A stretch of 64,000 nucleotides of DNA from assembly GCF_000346465.2 (NCBI RefSeq), contig NC_034009.1:28804372-28868371 (forward strand), given 5' to 3'. The notes under the pieces were generated by a model, which saw only the letters and a program-made list of their open reading frames with translations, was not told the origin of the DNA and did no database searches. Made by a program: the position numbers and the translations under genes. Shown here piece after piece: positions 37,401-49,246 of the stretch. Position 1 is the stretch's first letter; each line of letters begins with the position of its first letter. This DNA comes from Prunus persica. Taxonomy: Eukaryota > Streptophyta > Magnoliopsida > Rosales > Rosaceae.

Positions 37401-38441
37401 GTAGGGATCGATTAGGACCGCCAATGTCCTGAAACTTTGAGCTTTTGTGAAACTATGTTTAGTCAAAAACAACGGTCTAGAAAAGCTAATTGCCCTCAAT
37501 ATAGAGCATTAGTTAGGACCACCAATCCATTGAACACATAGATGATTTGTAATAACTGATTGCATGCAATGTTATTGCAGAGAAGTTATGACTTGTAGAA
37601 AACTAATACAAGTGGTAAAAGAAAAAGAAAAGAAATGAAATAATCGTTGTATGGTCAATTTCATCGTCCATCCTTTTCAATGGTTCAATAATTGTTGAGG
37701 AGAGGTACAAAATGAAGGAAGTCTAATGAGCTCTCATTAAGGATGACGAAATTTCCATTAAAGAATGAAGCTAAAGAGCACGTACATAAGACCATTAAAA
37801 AAAAGACTAGATCAACTTGGAGAAACAGTAAATTGCAGTGTCATTACAGAAAGGAAAAAAAATTATGCCTTCATTTTATAATAAAAGTGGTAAAAGTTGA
37901 GGAGTTGCTCTCAGAAGAAACTAAGTGGCATTTGGGAGCAGCATTATGAGAGGTGTTTGTTTCTTTGTCAAACAGTCAAAGTTATAAGCAACAGAGTGAA
38001 GTGAAGTGAAGATGTCAGCCAAGCCATGGTTCATGGCGCTTGCTTCTCCCCAAAAGGAGTAAACAATGTAAGAAGACCCCATCAGTGTGTGTCAGGCTTT
38101 TGTAATGCTAAAGATTCTTGAAACTGGGGTAGGAGGGAGGGAGGAAGTCTTGATTTGTCATGATGGTGGGGGCTTTGATTTGTTGTTAGAGGCTTTTATA
38201 CTTTTTACTTGAATAACTTCTTCTGCCACTTTTTCTGATTTTGATAGCATGAGATTCCAAACCTCTCTTGTGTTTCATCATCATTTTATTTATTTATATG
38301 GTGTATTTACTTGTGAAAATTGTGGTGGTAGAGGTTGGAGAAAATGATGGCTGACATAATATTTTCAGTATAAACACCATGAAAGATGACATAAAGCTGG
38401 TTTATATGATTAAGGAAAGCCCCCTAGGAGAGAAACTGTCA

Positions 38442-38562
38442 TGCAACGGGGATACTACTTTTTGCTATCTCCGGCTAATAACACAATAATATGTGGGATA
38501 ATTTTTTCACGTGTCATTGTGTTATTAGCTAAGAATAACGAAACAGTGCTATCCCCATTACA
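38442..38562. mobile_element. Small palindromic MITE (about 121 bp)
   Basis: Long imperfect inverted repeats. The left end is TGCAACGGGGATA and the right end reads TGTAATGGGGATA in reverse complement. The inner arms (GGCTAATAACACAATAA and CTTAGCTAATAACACAATGA) also pair. It could fold into an almost complete hairpin. No target duplication is obvious. Confidence 0.65.
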
Positions 38563-40205
38563 AGAAAGTTTTTTTCCCCATGAGATTGAAATGCCATGAC
38601 CACTTTCAAGTAAAAGATGGAGTAACAAATTAAAGTGCTTGAATTCCAGTGATCTTAGATTGGTTCTTTCAATTAGTTGATCAATTGGTGTGATTGATGT
38701 GCTTGAATTGCAGCAAATCAAGGAAATGAGGAGTGAGATAAAGAAAAAGTTCATTGCACTTGTTAAAGCCCACCCATAGAAAATTGCTCACTTGTATTCT
38801 CAAGTACAAACCACCCCATGTTGGTGGATGATCAATATGTGGGATCAAGGAGGTGATGGGTAGAGGGTAAAACACATAATAGTGCACAAACATATAAAAG
38901 TGTACAAATAGCTGCTTTTGAAGAGACAAAGAAAAAGAAATTTAAAAAGCATGTGCAAAGCAAACAAAAATAAATCAGGAAGGAAATATTTTTTGGTTTG
39001 TTTTATTATTGGCTTGTAGGAGATTTGACCTTCTTACAATTCTGAGAAGAAAAATACCACCAAGTCAATACTTAGTTGGTAGATAACAAAGATGTATGAA
39101 ACACAAGAAAGAAAGAAAAACATTTACACCCACCTTTTTTTAAAGTTATAATGAAAGTACAATCACTTGTTTTTTTTTTTTTTTTTTCTTAAATCCATAT
39201 GATAGGAAAATTCAATATTTATGGGAACTATGTTCCTAACCTAGCAATATATTTAAAAGCTAAAGATAGTTTGGTATTTACACATTAAGGAAAAGAAGAC
39301 ACTACCATTACCATAGAGTAAAATGTAAGGCTGGAAATGTTGGTAGAGAGAAATTAAATCCCATAACCCTAAATGGATATCTTGGAAAATGTTCTGTTTT
39401 TGGCTTTTAGCCTTAAAAGACAAAATTACTAGAGGTACATTTATTTAATTATTATTAATATTTTTTGGAATATCAACTCAAATTGACTATGCATTAAAAC
39501 AAAAACAAAAACAAAATGACTTTTATCTATTTATTATTCACTTTTGTTGTTGCTTGTGTCTCTTCCCTTCATTAAGCAGAGAATCTAGGATACATGGATT
39601 TTCTGTTCCTCTGTAAAAGAATAGAAAGCGAGAGAGAGAATCGGGTGTTTTTTACTTTTTTGATTTTCATCTTCTTTCTATCGGATTTTATCCGTTTACT
39701 TTGAAGAGAGAGGTGTATTTGTATGTGCGTTTTGTCACGATCATTGGATGCACGTGGAAGCCCATAAGGTAAAGGGAGACTTTGGAAAAGCCCAAAGGAG
39801 AGAGAAAATTTTTAAAAGAAGCCAAAATAGACAAAATTGCCCTTATTTTTTTTTTGATTTCCTAAGGAATCCTTTACATTTGCATGTCTTTGGTTTGAAA
39901 GTTGAGAGGTTTTTCTGTCTTTTTTGAAAAAGCTTTGGCTTTTTCCAAAAGTGAAAGTTTTTTTTATGGATAAAACCTAAATTTACTTAAGGTAAATTCC
40001 TTTTCAACTTCTAGTGAAGTTTTTATTATAATCAGTAAATAGATTTTAGAGTTGTAATGTGATGATACTATAAATATATTATATTATAATTTCGTGTTGA
40101 TACCCATCTTCCACCTTCGTCAGTTTCTTACTTCTGTGCCACCACCTCTCTCTTTCTTCGTCCTCCTTCTTCTTCTTCTTCTTCTTTTTCTTCCTTTTCT
40201 TCTCT

Positions 40206-40820
40206 GTAAGCATCTGTTTCTTCTTTCCTTGTTCTTATTATGCCTTTCACTGCTGTTTGTTGCAGTTTCAGTAATCTTAGATTGCATGGCATTATGTATT
40301 TCTTTTATGTTAATAATCTTTGTGTTTTCTAAGTTGCTTGCTGTAATGGGATGTGAGTTTTTTATTCTTTTGTGATCTGGGTATGCCTGCTTTTTCTGTG
40401 AAATTCATAAATTTAGTAGCTTTATGGGTTTGTTCCCTTTGATCTTCAGATTACGATCATCATAAACTTTGGTTTTATCGCAGTGTTGAACTCAATTAAG
40501 ACTCCAAGCGCACAGTGATTGTTTTTTAGTAATTATGTTTGATGAGCCCTGATGTTATATGAAATTCATCCGAATTATGAATTTTGTGGACTGTAAATGA
40601 TAAAGATTTTTAATCCCCTAAGGTAATTCAATGCCCATTAGCTGCAAGTGGACGGCTATATCATGTTTACTCTTCTGACAAATAATTGAAAACTTTCTGT
40701 TGCCCAGATGGTTGTTATATAGTTTTGCCTGATCTTCCTTTTTGGCTAAAAATTTAAAGGTAACGTTGCGTTTATTCTTTTTATTCTGTCTAAATTTTGA
40801 TCCTTTTCTTGTCGCAATAG
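40206..40820 (+). other. Probable 5' UTR intron of the PGL gene
   Basis: Begins GTAAGC after a pyrimidine-rich leader and ends CAATAG 22 bases before the start codon. Inferred from splice-site form only. Confidence 0.5.
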
Positions 40821-40842
40821 TGCTGTTAAACTTGTTGGAAGC

Positions 40843-43326
40843 ATGTCTCTTTCCGGAGGTCACAAAGATAGAGAGTTGAGAGTTCATGAAAGTTTGGATG
40901 AGCTTAGCACTGATTTGGCAGACTACATTGCTGAACTATCAGAGGCATCAGTGAAGGAGCGGGGTGTATTTGCAATTGCTTTATCTGGTGGTTCTCTCAT
41001 TGGCTTAATGGGGTATCCATGCTTTCCTTTCCACATCTGGTTTCTCAGTTTTATGTTTTTTTGTGTTAATGTGTATTTTTTGATGGAAAAACAGGAAACT
41101 CTGCGAAGCTCCTTATAACAAGACTGTAGACTGGGCCAAATGGTATATATTTTGGGCTGACGAGCGTGTTGTGGCAAAAAACCATGATGATAGCAATTAC
41201 AAGCTTGCAAAGGATCGCCTTTTGTCTAAGGTTTGTATGGCTATTCTTCTGTCTTTTATACTTTCCCAGCCTATTGTAGGCTGTATTTTGTTCTTGAAGT
41301 AACTGAGTCGAAGGAAAGAACCTTGCTTTCAACTTGATGCCTTTCTTATTTCCAATCTTTCTCTCCTTCAAAAAACCAAATGATGGGATGAACCTTGAAG
41401 CAGTTCTTCCTCCTTTACTCTCTAACCCTGTTCACATTCCATCCTTATTTTGGTCCGTTCTGTTTGCTCAATTATGCTACTTTATGTGTGTCAACTCCTT
41501 ACACACTGATGAGCTGCGCTGTGATGTAGTACCCAACAATTGTGAACTGTATCTAAACTGCTTATCAAACTTATCCAGTCAAGTTTCTTGTATAACGAGA
41601 CTCTCTATCTGTTGCTGATTTCTGTAGTTTCACTAAATCTCCATATCACTTTTGGAACTACGCCATGTATTGCAGCCATCTTCTGGTGCAGCTATTCAAG
41701 TTTGTTTGGTCATTTATTGCATCTTAAACACCAATCTATTTCATAGCTACTACAGTAAACCTTCCTTTTAATGGAACTGTTTGGTAAGATGGATGTTTAT
41801 CTGTTTTTAAAGGCTTGAAACATATGTGTTTAACTGATCCTAAATAGCTTTAACTGTGCTTTACTTGGGGTTGAATGCAGATTCCTTTTTCACCCTTCTG
41901 CCCATCTAGGACTATCGTGATAGATCTTTCACCTTTCTTCTCATGCTCTTGACATTTCCAGCTTGAAGCTTGTTACCACTGCATTAGTCTTTGTTGCCCA
42001 AGACAAAGCCATCTTGGGTGACTTTTCCTCACCTTGTAGTGGATTGTTACCGTCTAATGATCCCAATCTAAGGAAATGATATATGATGAAGAATAAGATT
42101 ATTTGTTCAGTATCTAGGCTGAATTAGTAGAGAAGCTTGAAAGATTGTAAAAGGAAAGCCTTTTGCAAAGAGTTTTGATGGTGCAGAGGCACTACTATTG
42201 ATAGAGTGCAACTTCTGAACCGTATGACATTTTATTTCATTTTGCCTTACTTTAGTCATGATGTGATGCGTTCTACCATTGTCATTAATGAATCTTGCTG
42301 TTTTAAATGGGATTACACATTTTATCTCTCGCCTAAGGTAGGGAAGAGGAATCACCTCTATATTTTTAATACAAACTTCTCTAGTTGAATTTCACTAGGA
42401 AGTCTGTAATAGAGGCGGTTTGTTGCCTTGCATTTTTTAATATGGAATATATTACATACAGTAAGTAGTTAATCTAGTGTCATGTTATAGTTAATCAAGC
42501 TATATAAGCTGCACCCCTTTTTATTATTCTGTGGCCATCATCTGCATACTGACGTGCACTTTAGCTGATTGCTGAAAGCCATCAGGACTATATTGCTAGT
42601 TTTGTGCACATAATATCCTTTATTATTAGAGAACAGATGGACTCAAACTTATTACAATCTTCTGTGGATGGTGTATTAGTATATTGGAACTGAAAAGTTA
42701 TGAAGTTTGCCTTTTTCTTTCATTGAAAAGCTTTTAGTTGTGAATGGTGGCTAGATCATTGCAGTGTTTATTTTGATTTTGGTAAATTTTGGTCGTCCAT
42801 TATGCTCATACTCATTTTCATATCATGTTTGCAGGTCCCTATAATTCCCAGTCATGTGCATTCTATTAATGACACAGTGTCAGCAGAGGAGGCTGCTGAT
42901 GATTATGAGTTTGTCATTCGTCAGTTGGTGAAATCTCGTGTGATCAGTGTGTCTGATATAAGTGACTGCCCCAAATTTGATCTCATCCTCCTGGGAATGG
43001 GGCCTGATGGCCATGTTGCCTCGCTATTCCCTAACCACTCGGCACTTGAGGAGAAAGATGAATGGGTAACTTTTATAACTGATTCCCCCAAGCCTCCACC
43101 TGAGCGAATCACATTCACTTTGCCTGTCATCAACTCGGCATCCAATGTAGCTATAGTCGCGACCGGTGACAGCAAAGCAGAGGCTGTGCACCTGGCAGTC
43201 GATGACGTGGGATCTGACTCCCCATCAGTGCCGGCAGGGGTTGCCCAGCCACTGAAAGGAAAGTTGGTGTGGTTTTTGGATAAGGCAGCTGCCTCAAAAC
43301 TTGAGGGTTCCCAATTTTCTGCATAG
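40843..43326 (+). CDS. PGL1: 6-phosphogluconolactonase, 3 coding exons
   Basis: Exons 40843-41012, 41095-41230 and 42835-43326 join in phase to give 265 aa, matching cytosolic plant PGLs (about 260-270 aa). Conserved segments seen are [10 protein letters not shown] near the N-terminus, [10 protein letters not shown] (the WxDER motif), the glucosamine-6-phosphate-isomerase/PGL signature [17 protein letters not shown], and [17 protein letters not shown]. The enzyme hydrolyses 6-phosphogluconolactone to 6-phosphogluconate, the second step of the oxidative pentose phosphate pathway. There is no transit peptide and no SKL end, so the cytosol is most likely. Intron 2 is long (1604 bp). It corresponds in position to AT1G13700 (PGL1), from memory. 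Confidence 0.95.
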
Positions 43327-44600
43327 GGTCGAAATCTCATCATGTCCAAGTGTATGTTTGTATGTAGTGGAGGGATTCAACACCTGTGATTCTATTTCGT
43401 TTTCGTTAGCCACCTTTTGTTCAAGCTTTTGGGCTAATCTCCCCATTTTGCCTTGCCTTCCTCTCTAGTTTAGTGGGGTTTGGAGAAGTGTGATTACTAT
43501 CCTTTTGTAAGAAGAGGTCAATAAAGTTGGGGTCTTAATGCAAAAGCCATTTCTGGTTCTATTTGCTTATAGGAATGGCTCAAGGTCGATGGATGATGTT
43601 CTCATTGGTAAACCAACCCATGGACATTTTGAAGAGTAGCCTATTCATATTCAGCAATGGTCTTGTTTTTTGGCCCCCTGGTGCTCTGTAATTTTCTCTT
43701 CTTTCGGTTCTCAATTTTTGGTCAATATCTCCATACAAATGGACCATAGAGGGCATTATTTATATTAATTAAGAAGCAAGGGCCCCACCCAAATGATGAT
43801 TATATTGTTCTTATTTGCTCTTGAGCTCTTAAACATAACATCTTGAACATCTCAGAGAGGAATTAGACAAGATCAAAGGTTTTTCTGATATTATATTATA
43901 TTTTGTTTATTAAAGAAAAACTTGAAAGTTGTCATAATGTGCATTCTTTTTTCTTGAGGACTGTTGGATCAGTCTAGCAAAATTGGGTATACGTGTGGGT
44001 TACCACAACTTCTGAGCTTGTAATAATTGTTTGTCTTACGAAATGATAATCTCTGGATGGAATATTGATCTGTCCCTCTCATAAAAAACCAATCTGGTTT
44101 ATATAAAATCCCTCACACTGTTGGTGCAGTTCTTAGCATGACTTGAGCTGCATATCTCAACAATTTGGACCACACATTTTAAATAATCCTGCTTAATTCT
44201 TTTATTTTTATTTGTTTTTTGATAATACAAAGTTGCTTAACCCTACCCCTCATCAACTACGCATAATTAATTAATGAAAACTACTTAACATCTCCAATCT
44301 TTTTCTGAATAAAGTGACATAGGGAAGCGTGTGGAATGCATACTCTACTTGGATAAGATTAGGATGATATAAAATGTTCCCAGTCTCCATAAAATATTTC
44401 ACTTCTGTGACAAAAAAAAACAAGAAAAAAGACATTGAAAAGGGCCTGGACAGTTTGGATTATAAATGCTACATGACTACATTAGTTCACTCTACAAGAA
44501 AAGTAAACCTTTTGGCCCTGTGTAATCTTGAGGTCTACAAACAACACAATAAAATTCTATTTATCAATGGAAACTGCAAACTGCAAACACAACCTGGATT
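43327..44600. other. Intergenic between convergent PGL and FLN2 genes
   Basis: Contains both 3' UTRs. A possible extra 3' exon of FLN2 was searched for by eye and not found. Confidence 0.45.
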
Positions 44601-47451
44601 TCAACTTACACTCTCTAGTGTGCGATATTCCATTTCTGTTAGAGACCTTATACCATCTGGATCAGGAACCACTTCTTCCGTATCCTCTTTAGGAGGGAAG
44701 CCGCGTTCTCGCCCGAGCAACCATTGATCAATGACCCCACAATCAATTGCATACTTGATTGTGTGCTCCAAATATTCTTTATCAGTAATAAGATGTGGTT
44801 GAACTGTCAACATTCTCATGAGAGCTGAAAAGAAGTCACGAAAAAAAAAAAAAAACACTTAGGAAAACTGGAAATTTGTCTAAAATGATATAATTAGTGC
44901 CTTCTTTAAACACTAGGAGCTCATAAAATTGGGAGATATACATTTAAGATTATAGAAGTGATGCTATATCTTAATGACAAGAATATGATTATATGCATCA
45001 ATGAATTTCTGCATAATGCTATCCACTAAGAAGAGAAAACGACAGGTTCTTTAGTTCAATTACTGTGTGCAACGGAAACTTGACAGGACTTACCCTAAAC
45101 CAATAGCTGGAATCTAAATCTTACAAAACAGCACTTATTTAAAGAATAAGCCCGCCAGGGACTTGAGGCTTGTATCTACATTTCTTGACTGAGCCACCAC
45201 TATCCCCAGAAAGAGAATAACTATAATGGACCACTACAGGCTTCTCCTGAGCACTAGAGGCACAATAAATGGTTCTTATTTAGGAGTTCTGGCAGTTGTC
45301 ACCTAAATGCAGGGCCAAGCAGGCCCTACTCTCATGGTGAAAGCACTAGTAGATATAATCATTAGAAAAAATAAAAAATCAATAGATATGCAGATCACAA
45401 GAGTGTACCCGCCACAATGCCATCTCCAGATGCTGACATATCAGACGTGAAAGGAGTAATAGGAGGATCCTCCATCCCATTAATAGCACCATGGTGCTCC
45501 TTTGTGTAGTAGTGAATCTTAGAAGTCCCATTTGTCACAAACAAAACCTTAAGATTTTCATGCCAAACCGGTGCAACCACTTCTGGTGTATGATGGACAA
45601 ATTTTGATCTGTCATTATTTTTGGTGTCAAATTCCTCAGAGGGCTGGATCCCACAAATAAACTCAAGCTCTTGCTTGGTAACCTCAATAATATCAGCAAG
45701 GTTCCACACTTGCTGTATGAACAACTTTGTTTCTTCGCAAGAATGCCATAGTGGTAATGGAAGGTTTACATCATAGAAAATAACTCCTCCTAATTTCTTC
45801 GAAATCTTGATTGCTTGCAGTGTAGTTGATCTCATATTTTGATCAAGCATAGAATGCGTGCTGAAGTAAAACATCTTTGCCTGCACCACAGATTGTTAAA
45901 AGCCATCCATGACTTCTCTAATCATAGAAGTAACTAAGAATCTAAAGTTTACACACTCAGTGAAATAAATTTAGATAATGTCTAATGGCTTTTGTTTTAA
46001 ATTCAATGATGATTAAATCAAAACAAACTGATTAAATGGGACTCAAAGCTTTTACCTCCTTCAGCACATCAATGTTGATCTCCGACTTTGATAAAGAATC
46101 CTCAGCACAGGGTTTGACACAAGTCAATCTCAAGCGAGCCCTTTTACCGATCTTCATCTGTGATACTGCAGTTGCCCTTTTACTATCAATGCGAACAGAA
46201 CGAGTTTGAACATTGTTGACATTCATATAATATAGCATGGCCTGACCATATTCATCATCCCCAAGTTTTCCCATGAAAGCAACCTTGCCACCCAAGCTTG
46301 CAAGAGCAATTGCAACACTGCCTGCAGATCCCCCAGGAGACCTAATAAATTTTTCAGGAGCCCATAATGCATCTTTCTTTCTTTCATGTATTTCATAATC
46401 TATAAGTCTGTTGGCTGGCCTTCCTGAGGGCACAAAAGCATGTTGTGCAGCCCCAAAGCAACAAACAAGAGGAGGCCAATCATAAGTATAGCTAATATCC
46501 TCTCCCTCATCTATTTCCAATTCTATGTCTTCCGTATTCTCATCCTTCATATCCACAGTGAATGTAAACTCCTCAGGCTCACTAAGTTCAGCTTCACTAA
46601 CCTGCTCCTCAACATCATCTTTCTTCTTAGTTTTTCTCCTCCGTACCTTCTTCTCAGTTTGTTCTTCCTCCGTGCTTGTAGACGCAGATGCCGCTAGATA
46701 AATTAAATTGCAGGTTTAGCACATACAAGATAGATTTTTAAGTAACAAGACCTAAAAGAGCAATAAGGAGGACTACCTTTCCTACGAGTTCTTCCACGCG
46801 GTTTCTTGGTATCTTCACTAGATGCAGAAATGATGCTTTCCTCACTTGAAGCATCTGTTTCGGCTATTGTTTTCTTTCGAGTTCGTTTGGGAGTCCTAGA
46901 TGTGTTTTTCTTCACAACAACCTCATCTTCATTGGATGCCTCTACAGCTGAGTTCTCTGAGTTAATCTTTTTAGGGACAGCAGCAAGGCCCCGCTTTTTA
47001 CTATGTAATCTAAGACCCTGAAGCTGCACAAAGTTCAGTGACGGGCTATTGGGCCAATCCAAATGGCACCTGCAAATTTTAATAAACAAGTTGACTATCA
47101 CAACCATTACCATTCATTTGGTAATTGAGCTGAAGGAAGTGTAAGAAAAAAAAATTCTTTGACGAAGACTATGAAGTGCAATTAATAATTGTAGGGTTTT
47201 AGAGGTTTAAGAAAATTCTAGTTTTTTCATGCCTTTTACCTTAAAATCCATCAAGAAAACTCTACAATTATCCAAACCCAGAAAAGGTTTCTCATTTTTT
47301 TCATTTCTGCTCAGTTGGGATAACCATTTGAATTAAGGAGCAAAGGAACCACGTGGTTCTAAATGAAAATACTAGATTTTCAACAGAGAGATAGAGGAGA
47401 GAAAGAGAACCTGGGTAAGAGGAGAAAGTGAGTGAAAGAAAGAGATGCCAT
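44601..47451 (-). CDS. FLN2: Fructokinase-like protein 2, chloroplast (pfkB family), 5 exons
   Basis: Minus-strand exons 47451-47411, 47069-46777, 46693-46056, 45880-45409 and 44824-44601 are GT-AG and in phase, giving 555 aa. MASLSFTHFLLLP begins as in Arabidopsis FLN2, so this ATG is preferred to an in-frame one upstream. A plastid-type and Lys/Glu-rich N-terminal third (RTPKRTRKK, KKVRRRKTKKK) precedes the pfkB domain: PPLVCCFGAAQHAFVPSGRP, RSPGGSAGSVAIALASLGG, KVAFMGKLGDDEYG, LFVTNGTSKIHYYTKEH, and DMSASGDGIV in place of the usual GAGD. FLN proteins lack ordinary sugar-kinase activity, bind thioredoxin z and belong to the plastid-encoded RNA polymerase complex needed for chloroplast development. 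The predicted end is about 50 residues shorter than Arabidopsis FLN2. Confidence 0.93.
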
Positions 47452-48056
47452 CGACAGAGCTACCAAGAGCTCAACTTCTTCGTTGCCCAAGTAATTCCAA
47501 CTATTGCTAGTATTAGGCCATGAGAGAAGTGATAAGTGTGCGGGTTTGAAGGGTTGCAAACTTAAAAGTGTCTTCACTGTCAGTAAACAAGTCCAAAGAG
47601 CTTAGCGGGAGAGGAAATAGGTAATAGGATGAGAACTTTGCACGTGCGTAGGGCGTGCAGGTATGAAAGCCAAACGGCGCCGTATCGTTCCTAATAATTA
47701 GGCTCCAGGCATCTTTGGACCATTTTGTTCTCCAACTTGTCCTATTGCTTCCATGTCTGAATATCTGTTTAACGTTGGATCGCAGTTGATTTAAGGAACT
47801 GTATCTAACTTAAATCCTCTTCTACTAACACACATAATAAACACACGGAAACCATGAATAACAAACACCTCACACAAACAAAAAAACCTTTCAACGGTTT
47901 TACCCAAAAAAAAAGGGCAATCCATCATCTATAAGAAATTAAGAATCTGGTATTTGTTTCGTTAGCAAAGTTTTACAAGAGAGCTTGACAAATTACAAGG
48001 ATTTGATGGAAACAAACACATTTTTCTCTCCTAATTTTCACTTGGGGGCAGTGGAA
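47452..48056. other. FLN2 promoter and 3' flank of the RRM gene
   Basis: Two minus-strand genes lie head to tail with about 600 bp between them. This interval, with the neighbouring exons, is the source of the copied segment at 51739-53460. Confidence 0.6.
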
Positions 48057-49246
48057 CTAGTCATTCTGTTTCAAAACCTCTGCTTCAGCCCTTGCCATGG
48101 GGTCATCCTTCATCTCGATTTCCTCTTCTTTTTCCCCCTCTCGATCCTCTGTCTTCTTTTTCCTGTGTAACTCTTCCGCAGCCTGCATGGCAGCCCGGTT
48201 CTCGGCCTGCATACGCTGCATTTCCTCTTCTTGTTGCTGCCTCTCAAACCATGTGTCTGCATCTGCCCAGACTGTAATAGAACAGGAACATAAGTTATTA
48301 ATTAAATTTCAAGCTTGATTGCAAATGCAGCTTACCTTCAAAGAAAGAAGGATTTTAAGTAATTCTAGTTCAGTGCAAGATCAAGTGAACTTTTGCTCAA
48401 AGATGCTATTTAACTGTTTCTAATTCAATCTTATCCATCTTTTTCTATCAACCTCAACTATATACACTTAAGAGTTGCATTCTTCTGTTGTTGCCTAATT
48501 TTCATAACTTCAACGAAAGTTACTTCTAGCACATTAACGTACAAATTTCCTTTACCAACCATAACCAATAATAGTAGGAAATTCCCAGAGCTTATCAACG
48601 ACTCTAAGAAGAAACACCTAAGCCTATTTGACTGCATCATACCCAAACTGAATCCTAAAACCCTAAACCCCAAAAGTAGTAAACAAGAACAAACAAACCC
48701 ATACACACTTAATAACAAGAACAACCAAACCCAACAGAGCATCAATCACAAACCCTAACCAAAATTCACACCAAGACTAAGAAATCAAACACCCAATTAA
48801 TCAATCAACCAAACCCATCTAAACAAATCAAGCAACAATCAAATCTACAAACACATACACAAAATAAATAAGAATTTTTTATTATAATAACAATAATAAT
48901 GTAAAGAGAGGAGGAGGAGGAGTAAAAGGAAAAAGGACGTACTGGGCTGAGCGGCCCAACCCTGTTCACCACCCTTGATTTTCTCTGGGAGGGCATAATT
49001 GACGGTGAGGACACGGCCGTAGAGCTCGGCGCCGTCCATATTGTCCATGGCGGAGGATGCATCCTCTCTCTCCAAGAATGTGACGAAGCCAAAAGACCGG
49101 TGCTTCTGTGTGGCTTGGTCCAGCGGCGTCTTCACGTCCTTGATGTCCCCAAAGGGTATGAACGCCGCGTGCAGAATCGACTCGTTCACCTCCTCCGCCA
49201 ACCCTCCTACATACAGCGTATTCTTCTGCACTGCTTGCTGCGCCAT
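48057..49246 (-). CDS. RRM RNA-binding protein, AtE1/cyclophilin-E-like, 2 exons
   Basis: Exon 1 is 49246-48943 and exon 2 is 48271-48057, in phase (QPA/TCTGG giving IWADADTW), for 172 aa. A single RRM occupies about residues 8-86, with RNP2 TLYVGGL, RNP1 RSFGFVTF, then LYGRVLTVNYALPEKIKGGEQGWA. The C-terminal half is a charged helix (WFERQQQEEEMQRMQAENRA... HRKKKTED). The RRM matches that of human PPIE (cyclophilin E) but there is no cyclophilin domain. Its plant counterpart AT1G13690 was described as AtE1, a protein stimulating DnaK/DnaJ ATPase activity. A role with the spliceosome is also plausible. An AGA codon and leader precede the ATG; no upstream start is supported. Confidence 0.92.

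Larger units (their letters stand above)
34450..40842. other. Large intergenic region and PGL promoter/5' UTR
   Basis: 6.4 kb without a supported coding gene; the open frames here are short and unlike known proteins. It contains a small MITE (38442-38562). The right end has a TATA-like ACTATAAATATATT near 40069, a CT/TTC-rich leader (40112-40205), and a probable 5' UTR intron (donor GTAAGC at 40206, acceptor AATAG ending 40820). I could not recognise a miRNA or other RNA gene, though a region this long could hide one. Confidence 0.45.

Noticed and set aside
34450..40842. Several 60-95 codon frames in the large intergenic region
   Set aside because: None has a recognisable motif, splice context or coding-like composition.
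43700..44600. A sixth FLN2 exon
   Set aside because: A short LYGPF-like string appears near 43745 on the minus strand but stops at once and lacks splice sites.
47452..47577. A longer FLN2 start, in frame upstream of MASLSF
   Set aside because: The extra 42 residues have no similarity to FLN2 starts known to me, while MASLSFTHFL matches the usual start.
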